This document shows, piece after piece, positions 46,000 through 57,599 of a stretch of DNA of 64,000 nucleotides. The stretch comes from Parasitella parasitica. Its lineage: Eukaryota; Mucoromycota; Mucoromycetes; Mucorales; Mucoraceae. Below the pieces are notes generated by a model, which ran no database searches, was not told the DNA's origin, and saw only the letters and a list, made by a program, of their open reading frames with translations. Where the stretch lies: NCBI GenBank assembly GCA_025201805.1, contig MU619254.1, forward strand, positions 1-64,000, in the 5' to 3' direction. The position numbers and the translations under genes are program-made. Position 1 is the first letter of the stretch; every line of letters starts with the position of its first letter.

Positions 46000-47238
46000 T
46001 TAACGTCTAATTGAGCTACCATTTTTGCGGTACAGAGCTTCCAATTCTGATTGCATCGCCTTAATCTGAGCATGACTCGTCTCCAAGTCCTTATTCAAAC
46101 GATCTCTTTCAGAAACAAGCTTAGTCTCCCATTGACGGAAACGAGTTTCCTCCTTTTTGACCTGTTCAGTAAACTCTTTGCGCAGCGATTCTTCCTTTTC
46201 TCTGTACTTTGGATTCTCTGCCTTCACAGATTTAGCCTCGCCAGATTTACGCGTAGACAACTCAAAGAGACGATAGTTTTCATAGTGCACAAGCTCTGTT
46301 GTTTCGATTATATCCGACATATGAGAGCGAATCAACAAGTGCCTTAGTTTCTTAAAATCGCAATGCTGTTCGTTTTCAACTTCGGCCACGCCCCACGAGT
46401 AAGCACGGCCCTTGACTGTGCGACCATCTACAGTTTGGACATCCTGAATTGAACCAATGACACTGAACGGCATAGCGGATGTAATGGCCTTGTTGGATTG
46501 AGTTACATGTTCGTCATCGCTTTCACTAGGACATTGGTAGACCTTGATGTGATGGTGCTCTATATCATTTCTAATTCGTTGCTTGAATGCTGCGAGGTCT
46601 TTTGGTGTAAGTGTATCTGCCTTGGCAATGACAGGTATTAAATTGACTCTGGATCCCAATCGTTTCATCATTTCTATATCCAAAGGCTTCAAACAGTGTC
46701 CTGTAGGTCTGATAAAGTACAAGCATGCATGCACTCTCATGTCAACTTTGTTGTTTCGATAGGGTTGCTGCTCTTGTCGCATGTAGCGTTCGTGCTGATC
46801 ATCGATGAACTCAGAAATAGGCACCCAGCTATTATGGCTATTCACATAGTCGCCGAAACCAGGCGTATCAATGATGGATAACTTTACTTTGAATTTGTTT
46901 TCCTCGATTTCTGGTTGTTTGCTTTAGCATATTAGATCAAGGAATTCAGGAGGGATGTACAGAGGGATGTACAATACTGAATTACCTGTTTTGGTAATTT
47001 CGATTTCAACTGTTCCACTCAGTTGCTTTCTCTGTCTTTTAGATAGATCTTTGGGATCTTTGAGTGCTGTCGAGAACAATGTGTTGACAAAGGTGGATTT
47101 TCCTGTGCCCGATTCACCGCAGACCATGATGTTAAAGTTGACACCCTTATTAGTGACAATCTTGTGTCTTTGGTTAGGCAGATGAGCTATGCCGATGATG
47201 GGCTGATTACTGTTCGGTAAGGTGACAAAAGGAGGCAT
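46000..47238 (-). CDS. septin GTPase (Cdc12-like)
   Basis: Exons 46986-47238 and 46000-46910 give 387 residues. It starts with a short N-terminus and GIAHLPNQRHKIV, then the P-loop GESGTGKS, switch II DTPGFG and the G4 motif AKAD. The septin-unique element follows (WGVAEVENEQHCDF, LRHLLIRSHM). The C-terminal ~80 residues form a coiled coil (KEESLRKEFTEQVKKEE...). Septins assemble into filaments at necks, septa and hyphal tips. The short N-terminus, LPNQRHKIV and coiled coil are most like Cdc12/AspC, but subgroup assignment needs a tree. The G1 Thr (GTGKS) is a mild variation on GLGKS/T. Confidence 0.94.
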
Positions 47239-47391
47239 AGTTTATTGATTGAGATGTAAACAAGGAAATAGCAGAGCAAAAGATAAATTTGATATACACA
47301 AGATGAAAGGGCTATTTAAACAAGGAATTGCAATTGGATGGAAATTGGTCATGTAACACAGTTAGTGGCAGGGTATAGAATGCTTGTGCGA

Positions 47392-47655
47392 TTAATACAG
47401 CGATGTTGAAATGAGGTCCTTTTGAATGAAATCATCTGCGCTGTTGTTTGATAGACCAAAGATGGCGACTATCGAGGAGGAGGAGGAGGAAGCATTGGCG
47501 GCAGAGTGATTAGTAATGAAAATGGGATGACTTTTTTTGACGAGTTCCTCGGAAGAGTCTTCCAAAGATATTCGGCTGCTTGTTTGCTGCGAGGATGTGG
47601 AAGGCTTGATTGTATTCACTGAATTGCGTATTCCGTTAAAAATTCTTGAGAACAT
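47392..47655 (-). CDS. hypothetical short Ser-rich protein
   Basis: This is an 87-residue frame from ATG 47655; in-frame upstream starts reach 47745. It is Ser/Asn-rich with SQQTSSRISLEDSSEELVKK and a Ser run. It has no recognised domain. It lies upstream of the septin on the same strand and divergent from DMC1. The coding status is uncertain. Confidence 0.4.
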   Translation of the reverse strand: MFSRIFNGIRNSVNTIKPSTSSQQTSSRISLEDSSEELVKKSHPIFITNHSAANASSSSSSIVAIFGLSNNSADDFIQKDLISTSLY

Positions 47656-47965
47656 GTTTTGGATAAAGGTGAAAACGAGTTGATGCAGTTGTACGGTATT
47701 TATACCATTCCAAAAAGTCACGCCATCGTAGAGTAACACCACCATTACTAATCTCCTTCATACATCACTCAGCCAGTGCTTGCTACTGCCGAGAATCGCC
47801 TGCTGGTAGAGTGGGCAGTCCCACAGTAAGGCGCTTTATAACGTAGCTAGTTTGATTTTACGATTGAAACTGCAGTATTTTATTGGTTTGATTAGATCCT
47901 TATTAAGCAATTTTCTTGTTTGAAAACAACATCCAGTATCTTTCCCATCAATCCACCATTATCGC

Positions 47966-49510
47966 ATGCCTTCCAAAAGAGACTCGCCTGTCTTACCTGG
48001 CACATGCGAATCAGTCAACGGTGATGATGACACCTTCACCGCACAAGAAATCACCCAAGAAGATAGCGTAAGCTAACATTGTTACATTTTCCCATTCCTG
48101 CATATACGGTAGTACTAATGCTACTAACAAAAGCTGTTCTATACAGAAGTCGACGAACTCCAGATGCATGGTATCGGAGTAGCAGATATTACCAAACTCA
48201 AGATGGCAGGTGTTTGCACAGTAAGGGTAAGTAATAGCCAACTGCCTGCAATTACACTTTCGTTACAAATGATTCAAGGGCGTCCAAATGATGACCAAGA
48301 AAACTCTCTTGAAAATCAAGGGTTTATCCGAAACAAAGGTGGATAAAATAAAAGAAGCAGCTATTAAAAGCCAAGTATGTTCAAGATATCGAAGGCTTTG
48401 CATGCTGTCTCATGCTCAAACGTAATAGGGCCCTGGCTTTGTCACAGCTAAAGAGATAGCTGTACAAAGGGAAAAGGTTGTCAAAATTTCAACCGGCAGT
48501 AAGCAGCTTGATGTATTACTCGGCGGTAGTGTATGCTTGTTTGCCCCGCAAAAACCTATTAATGCTGCGATGCAACAGGTGGAATCCAAACCATGTCCTT
48601 GACTGAAGTATTCGGGGAGTACAGAACCGGCAAAACTCAATTAGCCCATACGTTATGTGTGCAAGTTCAACTATCCGAAGGCGATGGAGGCGCCAATAGT
48701 AAAGCTGGTGAGCAGTATATATGATGTTGAAAAAAAAAAAAAAAAAAAAGGGTTTCTAAATTACATGCACAATATATAGCATACATTGATACGGAGGGTA
48801 CATTTAGACCTGATCGCATTGTATCTATTGCAGATAGGTTTGGCGTAGATCCTGAAATTGTACTCGATAACATTGTGGTTGCTCGTGCATGGAACAGCGA
48901 TCAACAAATGGACTTGATTAGTGAATTAGCCGCCCACTTTGCTGAGCAAAGAGGTGCTTATCGTCTTTTAGTCATTGACTCCATCATTTCACTCTTTAGA
49001 TGTGATTACTCTGGACGCGGTGAATTGGCCGACAGACAGCAGAAGCTTAATCAGATGCTGAGTCGTTTAACCAAGATATCCGAAGAATACAATATCGCCG
49101 TATTCTTGACTAATCAAGTGTCATCTGATCCAGGAGGTTTGAAGCCTGTGTGTTGAGGAGAGTACCGCACAAATGACTAATGAGCATATGCTTGTATTAA
49201 TATAGGAGGCATGACATTTGTCGCTGACCCAAAAAAGCCTGTTGGTGGACATGTATTGGCAAGTGTGCACAAAAACTTGTATTACAAATTACTAATATTA
49301 CACTTATAGGCTCATGCGTAAGTCTCCATGCAAACCAAATGTGCTTGTAATTATTAATTATGTAAGCTATCTAGTTCTTCGACTCGTGTCTACTTAAGAA
49401 AGGGTAGAGGCGAAGAGAGAGTAGCCAAATTATTCGATTCACCTGATATGCCTGAAAGCGAAGCATCTTATGCCATCAACAGTGGCGGTATCATCGATAT
49501 CACTTTCTGA
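47966..49510 (+). CDS. DMC1: meiotic recombinase Dmc1
   Basis: Nine exons (47966-48067, 48134-48226, 48279-48374, 48429-48525, 48579-48707, 48780-49136, 49206-49258, 49310-49317, 49375-49510) give 356 residues. An N-terminal helix-hairpin-helix domain precedes the RecA core: Walker [24 protein letters not shown], Walker B LLVIDSI, VDSI-type loop [16 protein letters not shown] and L2 region [16 protein letters not shown]. The Dmc1-type [15 protein letters not shown] and [14 protein letters not shown] favour Dmc1 over Rad51. The protein forms filaments on ssDNA and drives homologue strand exchange in meiosis. The intron after exon 7 uses a GC donor (GCAAGT). The following exon has just 8 nt and is needed to encode the conserved LAHAS. 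Confidence 0.94.
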
Positions 49511-49617
49511 TCCTACACGTATGATCCTCACATTTGCTATATGATACCCTCAACACAGATGCACATTTGCATATGCTAATATATAATAAACGCCTTTACC
49601 TTTATTCGCCATATAGT

Positions 49618-50497
49618 CTAGTTTTCCTTTTTCTTTTTCAGCTCACCTCGCATGTATCGCTTACGCTGATGCATCATGTGAGAAAATAAAACAGGGAAAC
49701 CTAATGATGGATATGAGATTTAGATTGATTGGCTGCAAAAAGAAAAGATGCCGGTCGTTACCTGGAACGTATACGAGAGAAACAACGATTAATCCATAGT
49801 AATACAGAGGACTGATAGCCTTAGCGTAGGGTAATGCTTGATACACCATCATCATTTCGGAAAACACTCCTACGGGGTACAGGACTAGAAAGAAATTATA
49901 ACGAGCCCACATTACGACGCCCGGCACTTGTCCTCCACTGAGATGAAAGACATAAAAGATGTAGCGCACACATTCAGCAATAGACCATGCGATTACCATG
50001 GTGGAAAAAGACCAATGTGTATGGATCTCTGGCACAACATCGTTGACAGCCCATACCAAAAATAAACGGGATGCCACCTGCATGGCAGTTGTCATCAAAG
50101 GTGCTCTGACCCAACCCAGCAGAGAATGAAGCACCTACGACATGAATTATTCATGACAAGCACATCAGTGGCATTTTCAATTTATATATACCTCATATAA
50201 AGCAGCAGTTTGAACATAGCTTAAAGCAGGCCATGTAACATCAAACACATGTTTACAGTCGCCATGATTGTTGTAAATCTCAGAAACTGTCAAAAAAAGT
50301 ATCCAACACCAGCCCATAGTAGATACTTGGTTGTATGATAATAAATACCATTCAACAAAACTCTTGGGGCCTGGTGGTGGGGGGCGTTTTTCTTGACATT
50401 GTCTTTGTGTAGTATCTTGTGTCAAGATCAGCAAGAATTAGCGTGTTGTGCTATGCAATAATTGCGAATGAAAAACCTTACTATCACTCGTAGCCAT
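49618..50497 (-). CDS. PHS1: very-long-chain 3-hydroxyacyl-CoA dehydratase
   Basis: Exons 50482-50497, 50192-50415, 49762-50134 and 49618-49700 give 231 residues, near yeast Phs1 (217). The enzyme does the third step of the ER fatty-acid elongation cycle, dehydrating 3-hydroxyacyl-CoA. The catalytic Tyr and Glu sit seven residues apart in YPVGVFSE, exactly as in Phs1. Six hydrophobic segments and the start of the first (FVEWYLLSYN) fit the family. The C-terminus is Lys-rich (ELKKKKEN), a likely ER retention signal of the KKXX type in spirit. The first coding exon is only 16 nt. Its 3' end faces DMC1 with 107 bases between stop codons. Confidence 0.94.
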
Positions 50498-52109
50498 CTT
50501 CAAGAAATGTTTGCCAACAAGAAACAAAAAAAATTAAAAGCTTTTTTTTTGTATCCATCCTCGGTGGTTAATCAAATCTACCGTCAAGATTTGTTAAAAA
50601 ACACTTACTTTTAGACTACCAGTGCTTAAAGCTGGATTTAAACATGCTTGGTTTATCATCCTCAAATTCGACCAATTTTAGCATTTGACACCAAAACAAA
50701 TAAATAATAATAAAAAAAAAACATATTGAAACTGATAAAATAAAATTAGTTAATTAACAATAATGTAAAAAAAAACACAAGTCTTTTTCTCACAGTGTTT
50801 GTTATTGAAAGGTTTTTTTTTTGGCATGTTAATTGAATTTTCATTAGTTGGTTTTTCCGTGAGACGTCCTAAGGGAATGACAGCTGAAAAATGCCTCTTT
50901 GTAAAATCTCAATTTTAATAAATCTCCTGTAAACTGAGCGACCTATTAAAATAAACACTTAAAAAATGGACCATGTAACATATCTAAAAAGATCTATACC
51001 AGAATAATTCGTTATTTTGATATTGGTTTTTAACTAAAACACAAAGGTCTTTTTTTTTATCGTCTTAGCATGTTTATAATTTTTTCTTTGTTATTTTTTG
51101 TTGCATGTAGATCAAGCCTGAGAGACTATGAAAACGAGCATTGGGATACTGATAATTGCCTGGAGATGTGTCGAGGTGTCCCTCAGCCTGCGCTTTATTG
51201 AGTGCGGAGGGGATCAGACGTTAATGGGATTGCATCAAGAACAGATTGGCAATGCTCTTTCCAAACATCAGCCAGGGAAGCGACAAGGGACAAGGATGTT
51301 GTGAGTGTGGTAGAGTAGTAGTGCCAGAGCAAAGCTCTACCGTGAGATATTGACTGTGCTGAAGGATCAGATGATCAAGTTCAGTGTGGTGGTTACTGGT
51401 CATCGATACTTTTGGATAAGCTATTTGCAATTATGATGTAACTATCGAATGGAGCACCGTCTTCGTTTCAAGACCAAAAAACAAATCCTCAGTGAGCCCT
51501 ATAAGAATAATTAATCAACTTATTAAAGCACATCATCTGTTAATTTTTGAATCTATTTCTAGTTCATCTTTTCAATAGTCCAATATTGGCTTATTTACAA
51601 AGCTAAAAGGAAAGAATTCTTTCTCTCTCAACGCGCATCAACTTTACTTGAAAATCGAGACTTTCGAGACGGAATCTCACGCATGCTTACTTTATCTTCT
51701 TTGACTGCAAACTTACAAATCTCTTACCTTTGCTGTCTACATCAGATACCCATCGTATGTCACAGATCTTTGATAAGAAGCTTTCTTTTCATATATGTAG
51801 CATATATGGACGCATAAAGTCCATATTTAAGCCGTGTCATAATATTTACAGCAACGCGTGATCAAATATAGCTGCACACAGCCCACACAAGCCTCGCATA
51901 AGTATGCATTATCGATTGTGTTTAATTGAGAAAACAGGCCTATAACATAATACGTGATTCACATAATCAACTCCTTGTAATGCAACTCCATAATTCCACA
52001 GAAAAGCAAAGGCCCTGCTGATCATAATCCGCATATTAAATTAGAATAAACATTGAATTCGTCTCCTTTTCTTCTTTCCTTGTTATCCTTGTTTCTTACA
52101 TCATATATA
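50498..52109. other. 1.6-kb divergent intergenic region
   Basis: AT-rich flanks enclose a distinct GC-richer island at about 51105-51480 (listed separately). Apart from that I see T-runs and A-runs but no gene. Confidence 0.5.
51105..51480. other. GC-richer island, possible structured RNA or gene relic
   Basis: The base composition rises clearly above the flanks. A 7-bp perfect stem GGTAGAG (51309-51315) ... CTCTACC (51335-51341) is visible. An inner alternative hairpin is AGAGC-AAA-GCTCT, and a CCT.CGC/GCG.AGG stem lies near 51186-51210. No long open frame is convincing, though the minus strand has a roughly 40-codon stop-free patch. I could not match it to SRP, RNase P/MRP, U3 or spliceosomal RNAs. 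Confidence 0.35.
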
Positions 52110-53508
52110 ATGAACATTGAAAGCAGTCTGGAGAAGATATCACAGACCCTGCAAAATTGGATTCAACAAAACGTTAGTTTGGCCGCTACAGTGGCAGACT
52201 TTTTTCAAAGCAACGCACAAAAACAAGACAGACTCCTCTTGACGGTTGCTGCAGGTGCGAGCGTTTTATTGTTGTATATAGCTTCTGTTCGACATCTGCG
52301 ATACAAAAGCATCAATGAAATCCGCAAAAAATACCCAAATCCTCAAGATGTGTTGGACAATATCGATATTGCTCGACAAGTCAATGCCATTACTATGAGA
52401 AAAGAGTTTCCCTGTAATTATCCGTGATGTTTTTGCACTGAGAATCATACATTTACCAATTTACATGTAGTTCTAGGACGAGAAGGCGCAGAACTGGCTT
52501 TGTTTAAAACCTTTACCATCCCTACTATATCCAAATTATTAGCTGCCACAGGTGAATTTAAAAACCATTGTACTCGCAGAGCAGAAGATACCGAACTCAT
52601 ATTGCTCGAGCTTACCGAGACTTATTCTAGAATCCAAAAGCAACTTGCAAAGGATCCCAACACACCAGAGGAGCATGTTAAAGCACAATGGCAGAGACCG
52701 GATATGGCAGCGGCAAGATTAAATGAGATACATGGAAAATACAGTACCATTTTGAATGATGACTATATATACACTTTAGCGCTATTGATTTATGAGCCTG
52801 CATTGTGGATTAACCGATATGAATGGAGACAACTGGATGAGCGAGAGATTAACGTATGTTTTTCTTTTAAAAAAAAAGTGAATAATGATATGTTCTAAAC
52901 GGTTGGGTCTGATTTAGGCCATATTCCGGGTGTGGTATGAAGTAGGTGTAGCAATGCAGATCAAAGATATCCCTGATACACCAGAAAAGATGCTTACTTT
53001 CAAAAATGTAAGGCTTAGAGACTCATTATTTTTGTTTGTGGAAATATTAATGTCGAGGATCTGGTTTAATATAAAATAGAGATATGCGGATGAGCATATA
53101 AAGTATGCGCCCAGCAATTGGAAATGCGGTGAACCTACTTTTCGTCATCTTCTGTCTAGCATCCCATCATTTCTTAGGGAACCCCTTTATAAATTTGGTC
53201 TTCATTTACTGCCTTCTATTCTTGATCCTGCTGATGCTATAGCATTTCAGCTACCACAAGAATCCAAAGTCCTAACACTCATATTCAAGTCAATAATGCA
53301 TGCTCGCGCTTTGTTTATCCGACATTTAATGTTGCCAAGATCAACATTTACTAGTAGAACACCATTCTATCCAAACAGCAAAGGAAAATACGTACCTGAA
53401 ATTTTCTACTACAAACCTCGCATCTACGAAGATGGCTACAGCATTTCAGAGCTCGGCCCTGAAAAGTTTAAAAACGATACAAGTTCAAAATGTCCCATGA
53501 TGCATTAA
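52110..53508 (+). CDS. ER-bound oxygenase, mpaB / rubber-oxygenase (DUF2236) family
   Basis: Exons 52110-52413, 52471-52853, 52918-53007 and 53080-53508 give 401 residues. A membrane segment (LLLTVAAGASVLLLYIASV) lies near residue 55. The catalytic domain follows with family-like blocks: RRAEDTELILLELTE, then DDYIYTLALLIYEPALWINRYEWRQL, FRVWYEVGVAMQIKDIPDTP and RYADEH. Fungal members are ER-anchored haem or metal oxygenases; MpaB cleaves a polyprenyl side chain in mycophenolic acid synthesis. Here there is no biosynthetic cluster, so the substrate is unknown. I start at ATG 52110 because the upstream extension begins with TTG. Confidence 0.85.
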
Positions 53509-53794
53509 AGTGTGATCTATTTCTTTTTAATAATTTGCAGTTCAAGATGAAAAATAAGTTATAAGAGTTGTGTATATACAAATATATAATATATAATGAG
53601 ATAAAGAGAAGGGAGAAGGGAGAAGGTAGAAAAAAGAGTAGGGATTGGAAAAATGATGCTGCTATGTAATAATGCTTTTTTGCTTCATATAAAGAATCTT
53701 GGAAATTGATGATTTTTTTCTTGCCAGGATAAAAAAAAAGGGGGGGGGGTAATAATAAGTATCAAGCAATTGATGAAATAAATATGAGATTAGT

Positions 53795-55024
53795 TTAGAA
53801 TAGCCAAGGATGAAAAAAAGTCTTTTGCTGTTGTTGCTGTTGTTGCTGCTGCTGTTGATGTTCAGGAGCTACTTGGAAATTCGAAAAAGGAAAATTTACA
53901 TAATTGCGAAGAGGACATCGAGCAGGCGGTTGTTCTTCTTCCGGTGATTCAAGATCAAATAAAAGCTGATGAGGTAGCAAACTCTCAGCATTCGAGGGCA
54001 ACAGGGAATCTTCAGGGTCAAAAGTGCTGCTGAATTGATGCATCATCCGATTTCTCTTTGGGAATACATTTGTCTCAAATCCAGAGAGTGGAGACATATT
54101 ACTGCTGTCCAAGAACCAACTCTGCTCAAGTAGCTTTTTATTCTCGGCGGAAAAGATGGATTCTTGCCTCATATTGACTATATCTTGCTTTTGAACATTG
54201 AGCTTTTCAGCAATAGCAGCAGCCTCATCCTTCTGTCTTTTCTCTTCCTCTTCTTTTTCGAGGTTCTTCATTTCAAGAGCATCGCCGGGAAGGTTGAAAT
54301 GTCTAAATGTACAACGAGATCCGTAGGGACAAGAGCCAGTTTGATGATAAGTACGGCACTTTTGAGTCTTGTATTTAGGGTGGCGGTCAATTTCACGCAA
54401 ATCAGCAGCACCATGAGCGTATTGGCACTTGTTTCCGTATCTACAGTGGCCACTTTCCTCCCAGTTGCGACATAATTCTGTCTTGTAGAGACTCTTTTGT
54501 TTCTTTTCAGAGTCATCCTGGTTGTCTGCTGATTTTTTGTTGGGGAATTTAGTTGATTTCTTTGAAGATTTGATTGATTCACTGTCAGAATCAAGTTCTT
54601 CTTTTTTGTCTATTAAGGTTGTTTGTCAGCAAATGAAATGAAATCATTGGTGTTACCCATCCCCTAAAAAAACAAAGACAGAGGGCCTTGTCTTCTCTCC
54701 AAATAACACGATATACTTACTTTTTGTTTCACGCTTCCTCTGGTAGTTATTAACAATGGGTTTTGCTGCTTTGAGGTCATTCCCAACAGCTGATTGCTTG
54801 CAGTGATGAGAGCTGCGATCACTTTCTTCTTCTGAAAGACAAGGGCTGACATCTGAAGATTCGATAGAGGATGACTTGGAATTTTTACGTCCAGAAATTT
54901 CCAGATAGTTATCAAACAAACGTTCATCGATCTCTTCGTAGCTGTTGCTGAACTGATGCTCTTTGGTGAAGCTTAGCCCAAATGCTTTACGAGGAGAAAC
55001 TGATAAGATATGAGAAGTGTTCAT
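53795..55024 (-). CDS. tandem CCCH zinc-finger RNA-binding protein (TTP/TIS11 type)
   Basis: Exons 54721-55024 and 53795-54609 give 372 residues; the intron is 111 nt. Two CX8CX5CX3H fingers occur at about residues 143-205: [20 protein letters not shown] then [20 protein letters not shown], with an 18-residue linker. That spacing and the (R/K)YKTEL lead-ins are the hallmark of TTP/ZFP36 and yeast Cth1/Cth2. These proteins bind UAUUUAU elements and trigger mRNA decay. A coiled Glu/Lys-rich segment follows, then Ser/Pro-rich parts and 11 Gln before the C-terminus. Targets (in yeast, iron-dependent mRNAs) cannot be read here. I start at ATG 55024; the upstream frame lacks an ATG. Confidence 0.94.
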
Positions 55025-57599
55025 GTAAATTATTAAAGCGAGTGAGAAAACAGCCAAAAAAAATTAAACATTTCAAAAAGATTTGGGGTTCTTTATATAA
55101 GCATTTTGAATAGAGTCACTCCACTTTTTCATGCTTTTTTAGTATTCATGGGGGGGGGGAGATTCACCTTCTCCGATGTGTCGCTGGCTGTGCTGCCGTA
55201 AGCCATTTATGGCATATCACTGGATCTGTCTGTAAGATAATTTGTGTGGTGAGTCTCACGTACATAATGGCATGCTTTTTAACAAGTTTCTCGGAGTTGT
55301 CTAATCTGATAATCATATCACAGTTTTTCCGTTGAATGGTATCGTACCTATGTATATAGGTATACTGACAAAGGCGTTCCCATACAAACATTACATCACT
55401 AGTATTAAGACAGACTTGAGAAAAGAAAAAAAAAAAAAAAGTATATAATCCACGTTATAATGTACATCGCAGCTGGAGCGTTTATCTGTATGCGCAGTCA
55501 ATGTAAAGCCATTGACACATGAGAGGACAAAAACACCGCCAAGAGAAATACCCAGGCACCAAACAAAGAAGTAAATCATCATATGTCCAACTCAACAGTT
55601 ACCATGCGAAATGGCTTGCAGTCGTTACATTAACTACGTTTATGTCAACTGGATTAATGGCCTCCAAACTGTAGGCAATCTTAAACAGAACTTTGGCGCT
55701 CCTTCTCGGCAGAAACAGAGAAAACGGTCGGCGTTAGATCAACAAGTCATTCAAGGTTTCAAAGGGTATTATGGAGGTAAGCACAATGAACGCAGAAAAG
55801 CATGTTGCTATGAATAAAATGTCCATATTTAGCTCAAAGGGTAGAAATACAATTTATTCGTGTGACAATATTCAGCAACAATGGGCCTTGAGATTTTTAT
55901 GGAAAAAAAGGCGCCCCAACATCCCCCCTAGTTGAGCGTGATCGATAGGCTTGAATGAAATGAGGAACATGGTGCCACATCTGCATACGTTATTTGATCG
56001 CCGTTCATTCCCTGTAGCCATGACGTTATAGTATCCAAAAACAAAAAAGGACTGAGCGCCACTTGCTTGGGGATACCATTACATACGAATTTATCCTTCA
56101 TCAGGACGAGAATCCCCAGGAAAAATTACAAAGCACACTATATATGAGTTGCATTTGTACCCTGCACAATTGACGTGGCAGGATAAAGTTAAACAAACAG
56201 ATGAGACATTCAAAAAGTATGGAATCCATACTACACATGAGCACAATGCGTTTGAGATATGTTGTCGTACCTAAACTAATCCCAATTGACTCCACTTCAA
56301 TCTCCAGTGTGATACAGTAGCTTCATCTTCTTCCTCCAAATTAGACATTATGCTTTTCTCTCGCCACCTTCTCATTACCACCCTTTTGTACATTGAACCA
56401 ATTCACCTTTAGGCTTGCCCTGGACAATTCAGTACTCGAAGTTATCATGTGCTCGCTATGGGAAATAATAATAAAAAAAGAAAAAAAAAAAACTTTCCAA
56501 CCCTTAGCAAATTATGTTAAATTGTAGAAAACCGACCCAGATAGATTAGATGTGTGCACCTCTTTCAACTTGTCGACTATCTTTTATCAATAAAATGAAA
56601 GGCTCGAATGCAACGGACAATTTTTTGATATGTATATTGATGATACTGATGAGTATCTTATTTGTGTTGACGGCAGACGCACTCTCAGCAGGGCAGGTAG
56701 AAACAGAGAGCTAGTTTATTAATTATAGAGTAGAGTCTGATAAAAAAAAGGGGGGCGTCAAATCCCCCAGTTAAATTACTTTTATTGATTAAGGTATTCA
56801 ACTCTTTGTTTGGCAACTTTATTGATAACTATAACACAATTTCAATATTATATTATGCTTTCTTTTTTTTTAATCTTTTGACATATTTATAGATTTGGTA
56901 TATATTATAATCAAGAAAGAGAAAAGCAAATGAATTAACCTGATAAATGTATAAATAATGGAGTGAATTTCTTTTTACAAATGATTTTATTGCACTATAT
57001 TATTTTTGACAATAAGTCTTAATAGAATAGTTGGATTCAAACTAATATTTTTTTCAAAATATTAAAAGGATAAATAACTTACTTTGAAGTATAATAATGA
57101 AACAAACACTTCCTCAAAACTATCAATGTCAAAGAAACATCTAGCGGGTGATGATTCTTTGACTATGTTCAACTGTTAATTCTGGGTTTTTTTAAATAAC
57201 AAACTTCACCATCCTCAAGAAAAATTGCATGATTGATCAGCCTGAAATCTTGTAATAGATGATATGCTAAAACAGGGACCGGGCTCATTCATCCTTCAAT
57301 CAAGCATCCAAAGAAAAACATATTTACGGTTAAACAATGATGACTAACGTAGTCCATTTCTATACGACATAAACCCTTGCAAGTCTGTCAATTTGAAATT
57401 CTACATCCATGATCATTCGACCACATATGGCATGTACGGAACCGGTACATCTTGGAGGAAACCATGCCTTCACAACGTCACATTGTGACAATGGTTTAGC
57501 AACTTTTTTTTTTCTCCTCGAGCATCTGGTTCCTACAAAACATGCGAAAGCTGGGTATTCCTTGCGCGCGAGTGTGTCAAACATATCATCCGTTTTAAA
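55025..57599. other. 2.6-kb AT-rich intergenic region
   Basis: It holds homopolymer runs (G-run 55150-55159, A-runs near 55425 and 56480) and small frames, one of which (55611-55817) is listed as a possible gene. No other gene is supported. The right end is the promoter side of the eIF2B gamma gene. Confidence 0.5.
55611..55817 (+). CDS. hypothetical basic short frame, possibly first exon
   Basis: This is a 68-codon frame from ATG 55611, with patches such as WINGLQTVGNLKQNFGAPSR and RSALDQQVIQGFKGYYGG that look protein-like and basic. A donor-like GGTAAGC follows GGYYGG-equivalent codons near 55775, so it might be exon 1 of a gene whose downstream exon I could not find. No family is recognised. 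Confidence 0.3.
   Translation: MACSRYINYVYVNWINGLQTVGNLKQNFGAPSRQKQRKRSALDQQVIQGFKGYYGGKHNERRKACCYE

Noticed and set aside
53821-53860. CAG/CAA run at the end of the CCCH gene as a separate repeat feature
   Set aside because: Only 11 codons, in frame and part of a normal Gln-rich tail; mentioned in the gene entry.
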